From: Desulfobacteraceae bacterium
Lineage (GTDB): Bacteria; Desulfobacterota; Desulfobacteria; Desulfobacterales; ETH-SRB1
Length of the DNA: 37,292 nucleotides
Assembly: GCA_028571455.1 (NCBI GenBank)
Contig: JAPVVG010000133.1
Location: 1 to 37,292, forward strand
Direction of reading: 5' to 3'
Below, in pieces: positions 7,026-15,255 of the stretch (within the stretch, counting starts at the first letter, position 1; every line of letters starts with the position of its first letter). Position numbers and translations under genes: made by a program. The notes beneath the pieces are model-generated. The model made no database searches. It saw only the letters and a program-made list of their open reading frames with translations, and was not told the origin of the DNA.

Positions 7026-7912
7026 GGCATAACTCCTGGCGAAAGTTTCCGGTTAAGGGATGGACATAACACAGCCTTTTTGGAAAGCACCGGTTGATGC
7101 GACTTGCTGAGCTTATCCTGACCGGTTGTTTCTCCGACGTGAATCCAATTATCTGCTTTATAGCAAGTTCCGCGGTAACGTTGGGTATCAACAAATGTTT
7201 CAACTAAATGAATCGGATGGTGGTATAATCGTTGCCAATCTTGTGACAGGCAATGACGGTTCAACGCCAATAGATATGACGCTAAACAGGAAACTTGAAC
7301 CCAAGGCAGTATCAAAAAACGGATGTTATTGATAATCAGATGAAGATTCTTCTCTCTGATCTCTCTGGACCAGCCAATGAAACGGTCTCTTGCGCCAACA
7401 TACCATGGCGCTGAACCCCATGTCAGGCACGCAATAGGGCGGTCATCGGAAAATGCAACATATTTGAGATGTTCTCCAACCGGTTGAGTATAACCAAGAT
7501 AGTGGTGTTCACTTACAAGACCGTTGAATATTTTCTCAAAACGAGTTCTGCGTACTTGTTCAAGCCTGACAGGAAACAGATCACTGATAGGAGATTGAAT
7601 AGGAGTTTGGTCAATGACTATCCTGGCCGGCTTCTTTCGGTTTGCAAGAGGATTGGCTGGTATACATTTTTGGGAAGGCAGTTTGATAAAGCCCTTTGAT
7701 TCCAAAAGGAGAAGCAGACTTCGGCAGACCATATCTTTAAGAACGCCATTAGGTTGTCTCCAGTCCCATACCCTGCAAACTTCTTGAGAAATAAAGCGTC
7801 TGCTTTTATCAGGATGTGTTGCAATAATCCTCGTGACGGTTGCGATATCTTGCCTGGTGACAGATCGTCTCCGATATGTTATGATTATTTTTATTCCTGA
7901 AACTATAAACCA
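7015..7912 (-). pseudogene. DUF4338 (DruA-like) protein of an IS66-type element, frameshifted
   Basis: The reading frame, open from 7912, gives TYRRRSVTRQDIATVTRII, then SRRFISQEVCRVWDWRQPN and LKDMVCRSLL, which is the N-terminal signature of the DUF4338 family. The central part (HHYLGYTQPVGEHLKYVAF, ACLTWGSAPWYVGARDRFIGW) and WIHVGETTG are also typical. Near 7090-7130 the frame shifts and the family ending (CYVHPLTGNFRQELCHAA) is read from the 7015 frame. No ATG is found where the family starts; the codon may have decayed to ATA. The 3' end overlaps the IS66 transposase start by 11 bp. DruA of the Druantia defence system belongs to the same family, but the role inside transposons is not established. 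Confidence 0.8.
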
Positions 7913-7948
7913 TCAGGAATTGGAACGTAAATCATTTCTCAAAAAAAC

Positions 7949-8761
7949 TTACGGTGAGGTGTTAAATCTTAAACTTAAAGCGATTATTGCCCGTGAACGG
8001 TTACAAAATTCTTTTATATTCATTTTCCCCTGAAGAATTTTGCTTACGGTCTTTATATCTTCCGGACGGTCTACGCCTATACTTTTGTGATTTGTTATTA
8101 CAACATGTATTGGAATTCCGTTTTCAAGCAGGCGAAGCTGTTCAAGCTTTTCAATGGCCTCAAGACGGCTCTGACCAAGAATAACAAATTGTCTTAAAAT
8201 CCTCATGCGGAAGGCATACAAACCGATGTGACCATACAGATCGTCTTCCTTGCCGTTGCGGCTTACAGGTATAGGAGCGCGTGAAAAATATAGAGCTTTA
8301 TGATCTTTAGCAAAGACTACCTTGACAAGATCAGGATTTTCAGCTTGCTTTGGATGAATTTTTCTTGCCAGAGTGGTTACATGAATTTCCGGCGATTCAA
8401 AGGGTTGGACTAGTTCGCTAAGCATAGCCGGTTCAAGTGTGGGTTCATCTCCCTGTATGTTAACAACAACCGCGTCTTCAGGCACACAAAGTTTTTCTGC
8501 CGCTTCCAACACGCGGTCGGTGCCGCTTATGTGGTTATTACGTGTCATGACAACAGGCACATTCAGTGATTTTGCGCTTGAGACAATCCGGTCATCATCT
8601 GTGGCCAGTACAATTTGGGATAGTTCCGAACACTTTCTGGCGCGCTCATAAACATGCCAGAACATGGGTTTTCCAAGTATCTTGGCCAGTGGTTTGCCCT
8701 GAAAACGCTTGGAACCATAACGTGCCGGAATTATGCCATAAAATATTGGAAGTTCATTCAT
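7949..8761 (-). CDS. kdsB: 3-deoxy-manno-octulosonate cytidylyltransferase (CMP-Kdo synthetase)
   Basis: This cytoplasmic enzyme activates Kdo with CTP, giving CMP-Kdo for WaaA. The 270-residue protein shows the KdsB signatures: [18 protein letters not shown] (residues 9-26, nucleotide binding), ATDDDRI, the VNIQGDEP motif, [11 protein letters not shown] and HIGLYAFR, and finally [15 protein letters not shown]. Its C terminus (from about residue 245) extends past the E. coli enzyme by some 20 residues of unusual sequence ([15 protein letters not shown]). The extension borders the DUF4338 element and may be replaced sequence. The start ATG overlaps the waaA stop (ATGAATGA), so the two genes are translationally coupled in one operon. 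Confidence 0.93.
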   Translation of the reverse strand: MNELPIFYGIIPARYGSKRFQGKPLAKILGKPMFWHVYERARKCSELSQIVLATDDDRIVSSAKSLNVPVVMTRNNHISGTDRVLEAAEKLCVPEDAVVVNIQGDEPTLEPAMLSELVQPFESPEIHVTTLARKIHPKQAENPDLVKVVFAKDHKALYFSRAPIPVSRNGKEDDLYGHIGLYAFRMRILRQFVILGQSRLEAIEKLEQLRLLENGIPIHVVITNHKSIGVDRPEDIKTVSKILQGKMNIKEFCNRSRAIIALSLRFNTSP

Positions 8762-10058
8762 TGCAGGAAAGTTCCTTATATTTTTTATTTAGAATTTCTG
8801 TTATAATATTACATGTTTGGGCTGTACCACCCTGGCGCTTTTTTAGATACATGAGAACTTTGTTAAGCACATCTTCATGTGAAGAAGGCTTTTTTGTATT
8901 TTCTATCAGGATATCAGCAACTTCCCTCCAGTCCGAAGCAATGCGAACAAGACCATGTTTTATTATCTCATTGCCTACCCAGTAAAAATTTTCCCAGTAA
9001 GGTCCGATAACAGGGATAACTCCACTTGTTAAAGCTTCCAGAAAATTTTGTCCGCCCAGAGGCGCAAGACTTCCGCCAACGAAAGCTGCTTTTGAATGCC
9101 TGTATGCAAAGTTCAGCTCACCAAATGTATCCCATAATATAATTGTGCCGGGCTGAACATGAGCCTTTGCATTTGAACACAATATAAAGGGGATTGATAA
9201 GCTGTCTAAGGCATTTTCCCAGTATTTTATTCTTTGCAGATGTCTTGGAAACAGACCAACAACTGTATCTGGCTGCCTGCGCCGGATATCAAGGATGATT
9301 TTTTCAACCGCAGGTTCCTCCTCTTGTCTGACAGAACCCAGTATTATTAAATACGTACCAGGCGCAATGATTAATTTGAGGGTGTCTGACGTATCGGAAA
9401 GACTTTCAGTATAGCCAAAGCGATCGAATTTTATATTCGGCATAACATTTACGTTATTAAAGCCAAATAATTTGGCAAATCGACTCGCATCCTTTTCAGA
9501 TATAGCGAAAATTTTATCCGGCCTGATAGTTCGCCATATTAAGGGCCATGCAAGGTACCTCCGCAAACTTTTCTGAGTTATTCTGCCGTTTATAATAATT
9601 GTTATACAACCATGTTGTTTTAACGCATATAGAAGGCCCGGCCAGATTTCAGATTCCAGAAGAACCATTATTTTGGGGCAGACCTGACTTACAGCTTTTT
9701 TCATAATAGACGGCTTGTCAAAAGGGAAATATGCCAGAGATAGGCTTGTTTCTCTGTGATCCTTGATAATATCTATAATCGATCGTTCAAGGATTTCTAA
9801 TCCTTGATGAGTATTGGTCGTTACTATAACCTTAATTGGATATGACGGCCTTAAATTTTTCAGGATTTCACATGCCAGATATGATTCACCAACTGAAGCA
9901 GCCTGAATCCACAGATCCGCTTTTGGTAACTTTTTTTTAAGTATCCTCTGATCATATCCTCCGGCAAGACCTTTGTTTAATCTAAGTACCGGTATAACTA
10001 TTTTCCAGATTAAGTTATAAAACCAAAAGGCAGCCTTTATTGCTGATCTGTGAGAAAT
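8754..10058 (-). CDS. waaA: Kdo transferase (first copy), likely ATT start
   Basis: WaaA moves Kdo from CMP-Kdo to lipid A at the inner membrane. The frame is open from about 10082 and contains the family landmarks [21 protein letters not shown], the [19 protein letters not shown]-terminal glycosyltransferase motif, [32 protein letters not shown] and, near the end, [21 protein letters not shown]. Read from the first ATG (9704) it would be 316 residues and lack the N-terminal domain. No in-frame ATG, GTG or TTG exists upstream, but ATT at 10056-10058 lies 7 bases after AGGAG and gives 434 residues, close to the usual 420-440. Several residues differ from the copy at 35020-36333, so this is a distinct paralogue. 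It overlaps kdsB by 8 bp. Confidence 0.85.
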   Translation of the reverse strand: MSHRSAIKAAFWFYNLIWKIVIPVLRLNKGLAGGYDQRILKKKLPKADLWIQAASVGESYLACEILKNLRPSYPIKVIVTTNTHQGLEILERSIIDIIKDHRETSLSLAYFPFDKPSIMKKAVSQVCPKIMVLLESEIWPGLLYALKQHGCITIIINGRITQKSLRRYLAWPLIWRTIRPDKIFAISEKDASRFAKLFGFNNVNVMPNIKFDRFGYTESLSDTSDTLKLIIAPGTYLIILGSVRQEEEPAVEKIILDIRRRQPDTVVGLFPRHLQRIKYWENALDSLSIPFILCSNAKAHVQPGTIILWDTFGELNFAYRHSKAAFVGGSLAPLGGQNFLEALTSGVIPVIGPYWENFYWVGNEIIKHGLVRIASDWREVADILIENTKKPSSHEDVLNKVLMYLKKRQGGTAQTCNIITEILNKKYKELSCNE

Positions 10059-10072
10059 AGTTCTTCTCCTGT
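10056..10072 (-). promoter_or_regulatory. Ribosome site that decides the waaA start
   Basis: On the minus strand AGGAG is followed by AAGAACT and then ATT. Spacing of 7 bases is optimal for initiation at ATT, a rare start codon known for infC and pcnB in E. coli. A mutated ATG (for example ATA a little downstream, in ATAAAGGCTGCC) is the alternative. Confidence 0.45.
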
Positions 10073-10116
10073 TTTGAAATATTTATATAGTGCTTAAACA
10101 AAAACTATCCAAAATT

Positions 10117-10195
10117 GTTATTTCGATCGGAGCGAAAAATCTTATGGAGTTAAAAATACGTGAGTTTAAAAATTTCTCCCTTCGGTCGAAATGAC
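10117..10195. repeat. Long imperfect hairpin repeat
   Basis: GTTATTTCGATCGGAGCGAA at the left pairs with the complement of TTCTCCCTTCGGTCGAAATGAC at the right. The same arms (GTCATTTCGACCGAAGGGAG) make up the inner stem of the element at 2378-2522, so this is a second copy of the stem without the outer terminal repeats. Confidence 0.55.
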
Positions 10196-10220
10196 AAAAA
10201 GATGGGTTTTTTGTTTAAAT

Positions 10221-10313
10221 ATTATATCATAAAAGATTATTAAAAAATAGCTGTTTCGAAAAAAGTCTGATTTTGCCCACTTTAGAGAGCAATTTCTTGG
10301 TTCATAATTCCGC
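10221..10313. repeat. 93-bp direct repeat, copy 1
   Basis: It matches 12708-12800 without gaps and with only a few mismatches; both include AAATAGCTGTTTCGAAAAAA and TTTGCCCACTTTAGAGAGC. It ends at TTCCGC, after which the two copies differ. Confidence 0.75.
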
Positions 10314-10331
10314 TGGCTAAATCTCGAAAAC

Positions 10332-10421
10332 TCAGACCAATACCCTCAAACAGTTTGCGATATTAACGCCAGTCTCATCCTGAACCTTTTTTATTTTAGC
10401 CTCAGTCGTTGTTATTGACAT
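10332..10421 (-). pseudogene. Start of an HdrC-like iron-sulfur gene, truncated
   Basis: Read on the minus strand from ATG 10421, the first 24 codons give MSITTTEAKIKKV and then QDETGVNIANC. This matches the N terminus of heterodisulfide-reductase C-type ferredoxin subunits, in which VNxxxC is followed by YQCGKC. Here the match ends directly after the first cysteine and a TGA follows five codons later. The same first 18 codons lie at 15088-15141. Identification rests on a short stretch and is tentative. Confidence 0.4.
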
Positions 10422-10530
10422 ACAGTATTGAAATTAATAGTGTATCGACGAAACAACATCCCTCTAAATCCCCCTTCAAAGGGGACTTTAAAGGAACAGC
10501 CCTTAAGCTAATGACATTGATTATCAAAGG
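10369..10530. repeat. 162-bp direct repeat, copy 1 (LPS operon leader)
   Basis: It is identical to 15089-15250 except for three single-base differences. The second copy runs straight into the glycosyltransferase start at 15256, so copy 1 is the leader of a lost duplicate. A palindromic AATCCCCCTTCAAAGGGGACT patch lies within it. Confidence 0.9.
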
Positions 10531-10547
10531 GGTGTAATTCACGACCG

Positions 10548-11501
10548 TTGATGGAGTACGAAACGGCTGGTGATCCTATGACCGGTTTAAAATGGACAAG
10601 GAAAACAACTCAAAAGGTAACTCATGAAATTAAACCATTGGGTATAAAGGAGATTAATAGGACGTCTGTTGGCCGACTTTTGAAAGATCTTGGCTATTCA
10701 TTGAAAGTCAATCACAAGAAGAAGGCTTTAGGTATAAAAAAAACGCCCGAAGCAAGGGCGCAGCGGGACAAACAGTTTAAGTATATCAGTGGTGTTCGCA
10801 CTCAGTTTACCGATGAGGGCAATTCTGTTATTAGTGTAGACGCCAAGAAAAAAGAAATGGTAGGCGATTTCAAAAACAACGGATCCGCATGGCGCAAAAA
10901 AGCATTTGAAGTAGGCGATCACGACTTCAGACAGTATGCCGAAGGAATCGCCATAGGCTATGGTATTTATGATATTCTGGCCAATAGGGGTTCAATGTTT
11001 GTTGGCATTGATCACGATACGCCTGCCTTTGCAGTGGAATCAATTGCCAAATGGTGGAAGCAGGACGGCTCAAAAAAATATAAGGGATGCAAAAAGCTTC
11101 TCATTCTGGCAGATGCGGGAGGAAGTAATGGATATCGCCCAAGAGCATGGAAATATGAGTTGCAAAAGAAGCTATGTGATCCATTCGAGCTCTGCGTAAT
11201 TGAACATCGCCTATACGGTTTGTCACTATCCGCCAGGTGCATCAAAATGGAACCCGTTAGCGCCATCAGCAATAACTGGAAAGGGGTGCCCCTGAATAGC
11301 TACGAAACAATAATCAAATATTTGAGAAAGACGAAAACAACTCCTAAGAAAGGCCCTGGATTAAAAGTAAAAGCAACCTTGGTTCGGAAGAGATATAAAA
11401 ATGGCCAAAAAGTTTCTGATAAGGAAATGTCTCAACTTCAATTAGAAAATCATGATACTTTGCCTAATTGGAATTACACGATTTCGCCAACAAAAATGTG
11501 A
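10548..11501 (+). pseudogene. ISAzo13-family transposase, truncated and degraded
   Basis: The 317-residue frame matches the Rhodopirellula/ISAzo13 type: GDPMTGLKWTRKTTQKV, VISVDAKKKEMVGDF (first catalytic Asp), LLILADAGGSNGYRPRAWK (second Asp) and the tail YLVRKRYKNGQKV-like segment followed by HDTLPNWNYTI. About 95 N-terminal residues are absent. Around 11190-11270 the normal CHYPPGASKWNP is read from a neighbouring frame (bases 11203-11250) and the expected EHRLF with its catalytic Glu is displaced or deleted. No terminal repeats are seen. It sits exactly where a glycosyltransferase and most of a kinase gene were lost. Confidence 0.8.
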
Positions 11502-11520
11502 AGTTATTTATTGTTGACTC

Positions 11521-11646
11521 CTTAATGCATGGGACAGGCTGCAATGGCTCTGGATCAAGAGAAAAACAGCTCTAATTAAGAGGCACACTGAAAAGATGAT
11601 GACCCGAAGAAAAGAAAGAAGGCAAAGGGGATTGATTGAAAGATAA
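11521..11646 (+). pseudogene. 3' end of an LPS core kinase gene (duplicate of 16383-17282)
   Basis: The frame encodes LNAWDRLQWLWIKRKTALIK followed by RHTEKMMTRRKERRQRGLIER and a TAA. The last 42 codons of the intact kinase at 17157-17282 encode nearly the same peptide, with DNA similarity high at the start and lower at the end. The two are clear paralogues by duplication, and divergence here exceeds that of the 162-bp leader. Confidence 0.85.
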
Positions 11647-11776
11647 GAGAACCCTATTTATATCAAAAGGGGGAAACTCAGCATCCATACGCTATAGAGC
11701 GCTCGCCTATTTTAGTTCCCTGAGAATTTTTATTCTTACCGCGGGGTTCGTATTGCTCAGCGGTGCGAACTCGTGA
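11636..11776 (+). pseudogene. 5' end of a GT4-type glycosyltransferase gene
   Basis: Starting at TTG 11636 and overlapping the kinase stop, the frame reads KRTLFISKGGNSASIRYRAL and then AYFSSLRIF. The RTLFISKG strand followed by SASIRYRAL is the N terminus of a GT-B family 4 glycosyltransferase; the gene at 21385 begins with a similar SSRYRVLQY. The frame stops at 11774 after only 46 codons. It shows which gene once followed the kinase in the lost copy. Confidence 0.5.
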
Positions 11777-12365
11777 GCATCCGATACAGCATTTTGTTGT
11801 GCGGGTAGGTTGCCAACAGCGTCGACTCGAAACGTTGCCATTTTCTTAGTATCTTCTTTTTTGCGAAAAAATTGATGTAATTACAGATAGGAATAAAGTC
11901 AGAATTGCCTATGTTATCAACAATTAATAGGATTCCTTCTGTATAATTGATTCTTTTATAAACTATATTTTTTGCTTTCAGAGTCATAGTAATAACTTTT
12001 TCTTGAATCAAAAAACATTTCAGAGAAGGAATCGCCTTTGATAAACCGCAAGAATTAAATTTTGTCTCTTCAGCAGAAGATAAGTAATGTTCTAAAGTCT
12101 TTGAGACCTCGCCATCATAATCTCTAATTAAATCAAAAACCGCACCGAAACCAAGATTGGTTTCTACGTTACCATAGAATTTGGGCAACATTTTCCAAGA
12201 AACATTATGCTTCTCAAGAAATTCATAATAAGCCTGTTCGCGTAGCGTCTCACTATCACAACCAGCCACAACAATCTTAATGCAAAGATTACTGTTTTCT
12301 GGATGAATATAGCATTCTCTATGTAATCCTTTTCCTATCAGAAGGGATGAGTGAAGTTTATACAT
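11757..12365 (-). CDS. YrbL-family (PhoP-regulated) kinase-like protein
   Basis: The 202-residue protein matches the YrbL-PhoP_reg family: LLIGKGLHRECYIHPENS, NLCIKIVV, a short Lys-containing strand, KFYGNVETNLGFGAVFDLIR and DYDGEVSKTLEHYL. The family has a kinase-like fold of unknown biochemical role and is often found in LPS or polysaccharide loci. In many bacteria it is controlled by PhoP. The length is normal and the frame is unbroken. It faces the decayed + strand copy of the LPS island and overlaps its last fragment by 20 bp, with an IS on the far side, so it was probably brought in by rearrangement. Confidence 0.75.
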   Translation of the reverse strand: MYKLHSSLLIGKGLHRECYIHPENSNLCIKIVVAGCDSETLREQAYYEFLEKHNVSWKMLPKFYGNVETNLGFGAVFDLIRDYDGEVSKTLEHYLSSAEETKFNSCGLSKAIPSLKCFLIQEKVITMTLKAKNIVYKRINYTEGILLIVDNIGNSDFIPICNYINFFAKKKILRKWQRFESTLLATYPHNKMLYRMLTSSHR

Positions 12366-12571
12366 AAATTCTCTTTGAAACTTTATTATGGTTTTTCAAT
12401 ACCCAATCCGCTTGCGGTGGGGTAAAATACGCGGGAGGGGGTTTGGGGGAAACTACGTGTTCCCCATAATCTAAATTGGTTTTTAACCCGCCTTGATACT
12501 CAGTCCGCCTATATTTGCGGCGTGGAGCTTCATTAAAAGTTTCTTTGATACCACAATGAAAAATTTAACAT

Positions 12572-12706
12572 TGATGAACTCGTAAAAAGTCGAAAAGTAC
12601 CATTTTTCGTCATTCCGGCGAAAGCCGGATTCCAGTCTATTCAACTACTTACGAGGGCTCTGGACTCCGGTTTTCACTGGAGTGACGACTTTTTACGAAT
12701 ACATCA
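12572..12706. repeat. MITE-like element, 135 bp
   Basis: The left end TGATGAACTCGTAAAAAGTCG and the complement of the right end CGACTTTTTACGAATACATCA match over 21 bases with three differences. It has a second inner pair (CATTCCGGCGAAAGCCGG and GACTCCGGTTTTCACTGGAG). It lacks genes. A partial copy lies at 2328-2364. Confidence 0.7.
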
Positions 12707-12707
12707 A

Positions 12708-12800
12708 ATTATATCATAAAAAATTATTGAAAAATAGCTGTTTCGAAAAAAGTCTGATTTTGCCCACTTTAGAGAGCAATTTCTTGGTTCATGATTCCGC
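12708..12800. repeat. 93-bp direct repeat, copy 2
   Basis: It matches 10221-10313 at a constant offset of 2487 bases with no gaps. It starts directly after the MITE at 12706, which shows the MITE lies at the left border of the repeated block or was inserted there. Confidence 0.75.
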
Positions 12801-12824
12801 AGGCAAAATCCACTGTAGTGAATT

Positions 12825-12864
12825 GTGTACGCCCGGCATGGGCGTGAACTTATGGGGTGAAAGT
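12825..12864 (+). mobile_element. Possible 5' terminal fragment of a group II intron
   Basis: GTGTACGCCCGGCATGGGCG followed by TGAACTTATGGGGTGAAAGT has the look of the first bases of bacterial group II introns: a GTGYG start, a GCCC-GGCAT-GGGC stem, and a GGGGTGAAAGTC-type element. The sequence is cut by the IS21 end at 12865 and nothing of the intron or its reverse transcriptase remains on the other side. The assignment is made from memory of the motif and is unsure. Confidence 0.4.
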
Positions 12865-13004
12865 TGTAGATGGTCGTGATAAATTGAGCCAAAAATGGTC
12901 GTTTTAAATTGAGCCACCTGGATAGAGATCTGGGTTTAATGTTATGGAAAGAAATTTAAACTCAGCATGGAACAGGAGGTTAATTTGAAAAAAAGGAGAC
13001 CATT

Positions 13005-14262
13005 TTGGACATCATTACGATGCACAGAAAAGGACTAAAGCAGCGAGCCATCGCCCGGAAGCTGGGTATCAGCCGCAATACAGTTAAAAAGCACATTGAA
13101 AATCCGAATCTGGTATTTGAACCGCCACAGTCCCGCAATCGAAAAAGCCTGCTTGACCCCTACGGCGACAACATAAAGGCATGGATTGAGGAAGACAGCG
13201 ATTACACTGCCACTTGGCTCTATGATCGCTTGAGCAATATGGGATTTGCCGGGAGTTACGAGATTGTCAAACGAAGAGTTAGCCGAATCAAAGAGAATTA
13301 CCGTAAAGTGGCCTACATGCGTTTTGAGACCGAGCCCGGCTATCAAGCCCAGGTGGATTTCGGTGAATTTCAAGTGGAGAAGCCTGATGGTAGTGTGACA
13401 AAGTTATTTTTGTTCTCGATGATATTGGGCTACTCCCGAAAAATGTATGCGGAGCTAATTGAATGCTGTGATTTGCCGACTTTTCTTGATTGTCATATCC
13501 ATGCATTTGATTATTTTGGCGGCGTTCCCGAGCAGATTCTGTACGACCGGATGAAGAACGTCTATATCGGCAAAATTGTGGGGAAAATGAAATTCAACGA
13601 CACCCTGATGGGGTTTGCGCTGCATTATGGCTTTAAACCGGAAGTTGCGCCTGCGTATGCTGCCTGGGTTAAAGGAAAGATCGAACGTCCCTACAGTTTT
13701 ATCCGTGAAGGGTTCTGGCGTGGATACGGGTTTATCTGTCTTGATACCGCCAATCGGGATCTTTTGACATGGTTTTCCAAAAAGGATGAACGGGTTCACG
13801 GCACGACGCACGAAGTTGTACAAGACCGTTTTTACCGTGAAAAGCCTCATTTGAATATGCTGTCGCGCAAAGCATTTGATACGTCCTATCGGATCTATCG
13901 CAAGGTGTTTAAAGACTGCACAGTTCGCTATGAAGGCAACAGTTATGTCGTTGCGCATGAATCTTGTCGGCAAACAGATAATACTGCGTGTCAAAGACAG
14001 CAAGATGAGGATCTTTTACAACGATTGCCTGGTGGTAACCTACGACACCCCTGAAGGGAAAGGTCATTTAGTTCAAGACAAACGATTCTATGAAGCTTTA
14101 AGAAAAGATCGTGAGATGAACAAGCATAAATATAAAAGCGGTCGTCGTATCAAGGGTCGGGCCAAATACACGATCAGTCCGAGCAAACCACAATATGCCA
14201 TGGACGTTGAGGTTCGTCCCCTCTCAATCTATGACCAATCAGTCGAGGAGGTGCGGCCATGA
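13005..14262 (+). pseudogene. istA: IstA transposase of IS21, single frameshift
   Basis: The N terminus carries the helix-turn-helix LKQRAIARKLGISRNTVKKH. The integrase core follows, with QAQVDFGEFQVE (first catalytic Asp near residue 118), MKNVYIGK and a Glu after WVKGKIERPYSF. From about 13955 one extra G (GCGCATGAATCTTGTC) breaks the frame. The original frame runs to a stop at 14054, while the true end is read from the next frame (LVGKQIILRVKD to VRPLSIYDQSVEEVRP, stop at 14262). With the G removed the protein would be about 418 residues. The istB start overlaps the end by 4 bp, so translation coupling is normal. Confidence 0.88.
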
Positions 14263-15035
14263 GCAATACGCTTGTCTTGAATCGGATTGAGTCCAACCTG
14301 GCACGCCTGCGCTTGCCGAGAATCAAAGAGATATTGGAATGTGTTCTCAAGGTAGCCGAAAAGCAGGATAAAAGCCATCTCGGTTTTTTGGATGAGCTCC
14401 TTGAAGAGGAAGTGGCGCATAAGGAGCAAAGACGGGTTGAAACCTCCCTGAAGATCTCCGGATTGCCGTTTATCAAGAGCATCGATGAATTTGACTTTAC
14501 GTTCCAGCCCAGGCTGGATCGACAAAAAGTCATGTCACTGTTTGATCTCACGTTTATCCAGCAAAAAGGGAATGTGATCTTTCTTGGACCGCCCGGTGTC
14601 GGCAAAACACACCTGGCCGTTTCGTTGGCATTAAAAGCCTGTCAGTTTGGGATGAGCATCTACTTTACCAACATGGAAGATTTGGTCAAGAAGCTAAAAA
14701 AGGATCATGAAGCCGGGCGACCAGGCAAGGGACGCAGCTATTGCAAATCGGCTTTGGTCGTCGTTGATGAAGTAGGGTATACGCCCATCGATCGTGAAGA
14801 ATGCAATCTGTTCTTTCGGTTCATTGCCAACAGGTATGAAAAGGCCAGCACGGTCATTACCTCGAATAAGGCATTCTCTGACTGGGCGGAATTGTTCCAC
14901 GATCCGATTATTATCACGGCGATATTGGACCGGCTATTACACCATAGTGTTGTGATCAATATTAAAGGAAACAGTTATCGTCTGAGAGGCAAGGTAAAAG
15001 ACAATGAGGTGAATGAGCTTCAGAAGGTAAATTAA
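14259..15035 (+). CDS. istB: IstB ATP-binding transposition helper
   Basis: The 258-residue AAA+ protein has Walker A GPPGVGKTHLA (residues 110-120), Walker B LVVVDEVGY (166-174) and sensor ITSNKAFSDWAELF. These match IstB of IS21, which loads and regulates the IstA transposase on DNA. N-terminal LRLPRIKEILECVL is also typical. It starts at ATG 14259 inside the last codons of istA. The gene is intact, but with istA frameshifted the element may not move by itself. Confidence 0.93.
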   Translation: MSNTLVLNRIESNLARLRLPRIKEILECVLKVAEKQDKSHLGFLDELLEEEVAHKEQRRVETSLKISGLPFIKSIDEFDFTFQPRLDRQKVMSLFDLTFIQQKGNVIFLGPPGVGKTHLAVSLALKACQFGMSIYFTNMEDLVKKLKKDHEAGRPGKGRSYCKSALVVVDEVGYTPIDREECNLFFRFIANRYEKASTVITSNKAFSDWAELFHDPIIITAILDRLLHHSVVINIKGNSYRLRGKVKDNEVNELQKVN

Positions 15036-15088
15036 TGTGGCTCAATTCTCACGACCGAAAATGGCTCAATTTTAAACGACCGTTGACA

Positions 15089-15250
15089 CCAGTCTCATCC
15101 TGAACCTTTTTTATTTTAGCCTCAGTGGTTGTTATTGACATACAGTATTGAAATTAATAGTGTATCGACGAAACAACATCCCTCTAAATCCACCTTCAAA
15201 GGGGACTTTAAAGGAACAGCCCTTAAGCTAATGACATTGACTATCAAAGG
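15089..15250. repeat. 162-bp direct repeat, copy 2 (leader of the intact LPS genes)
   Basis: The sequence matches 10369-10530 with three mismatches. On the minus strand it keeps the first 18 codons of the HdrC-like start (MSITTTEAKIKKVQDETG), cut by the IS21 right end. On the plus strand it holds TTGACA (15135-15140), a good -35, with a weak -10 about 17 bases on, and would serve as the leader of the glycosyltransferase gene. Confidence 0.9.
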
Positions 15251-15255
15251 CTATA

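Larger units (their letters stand above)
10081..10547. other. Gene-free stretch made of repeats and duplicated flanks
   Basis: It holds, in order, a hairpin repeat (10117-10195), one copy of a 93-bp repeat (10221-10313), the truncated start of an HdrC-like gene on the minus strand (10332-10421) and the 162-bp direct repeat (10369-10530). No complete gene is present. Confidence 0.6.
12366..13004. other. Repeat-rich spacer between YrbL gene and istA
   Basis: It contains G/C-rich phrases near 12400-12450, a complete MITE (12572-12706), the second 93-bp repeat (12708-12800), a possible group II intron end (12825-12864) and the IS21 left end (from 12865). No gene is seen. Confidence 0.6.
12865..15088 (+). 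mobile_element. IS21-family insertion sequence
   Basis: The element carries istA and istB in order. The ends match: TGTAGATGGTCGTGATAAAT at the left, and the complement of the right end, TGTCAACGGTCGTTTAAAAT. Each end has two copies of GGTCGT-n-AAATTGAGCCA, as IS21 elements have multiple terminal repeats. No target duplication is visible because the two flanks come from different sequences, which suggests deletion or recombination at one edge. The flanking sequence at the right is the 162-bp repeat. Confidence 0.85.

Noticed and set aside
10536-10553. CACGACCGTTGA next to the ISAzo13 fragment, like the IS21 right end
   Set aside because: Match is about 11 bases; it may be a trace of a lost IS21 copy but is too short to claim.
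13035-14003. Several antisense open frames across istA
   Set aside because: They are shadows of the coding strand with no family features.
15081-15088. IS21 right end bases that continue the HdrC reading frame as GVN
   Set aside because: Copy 1 uses different codons there; the bases match the left IS end, so they belong to the IS.
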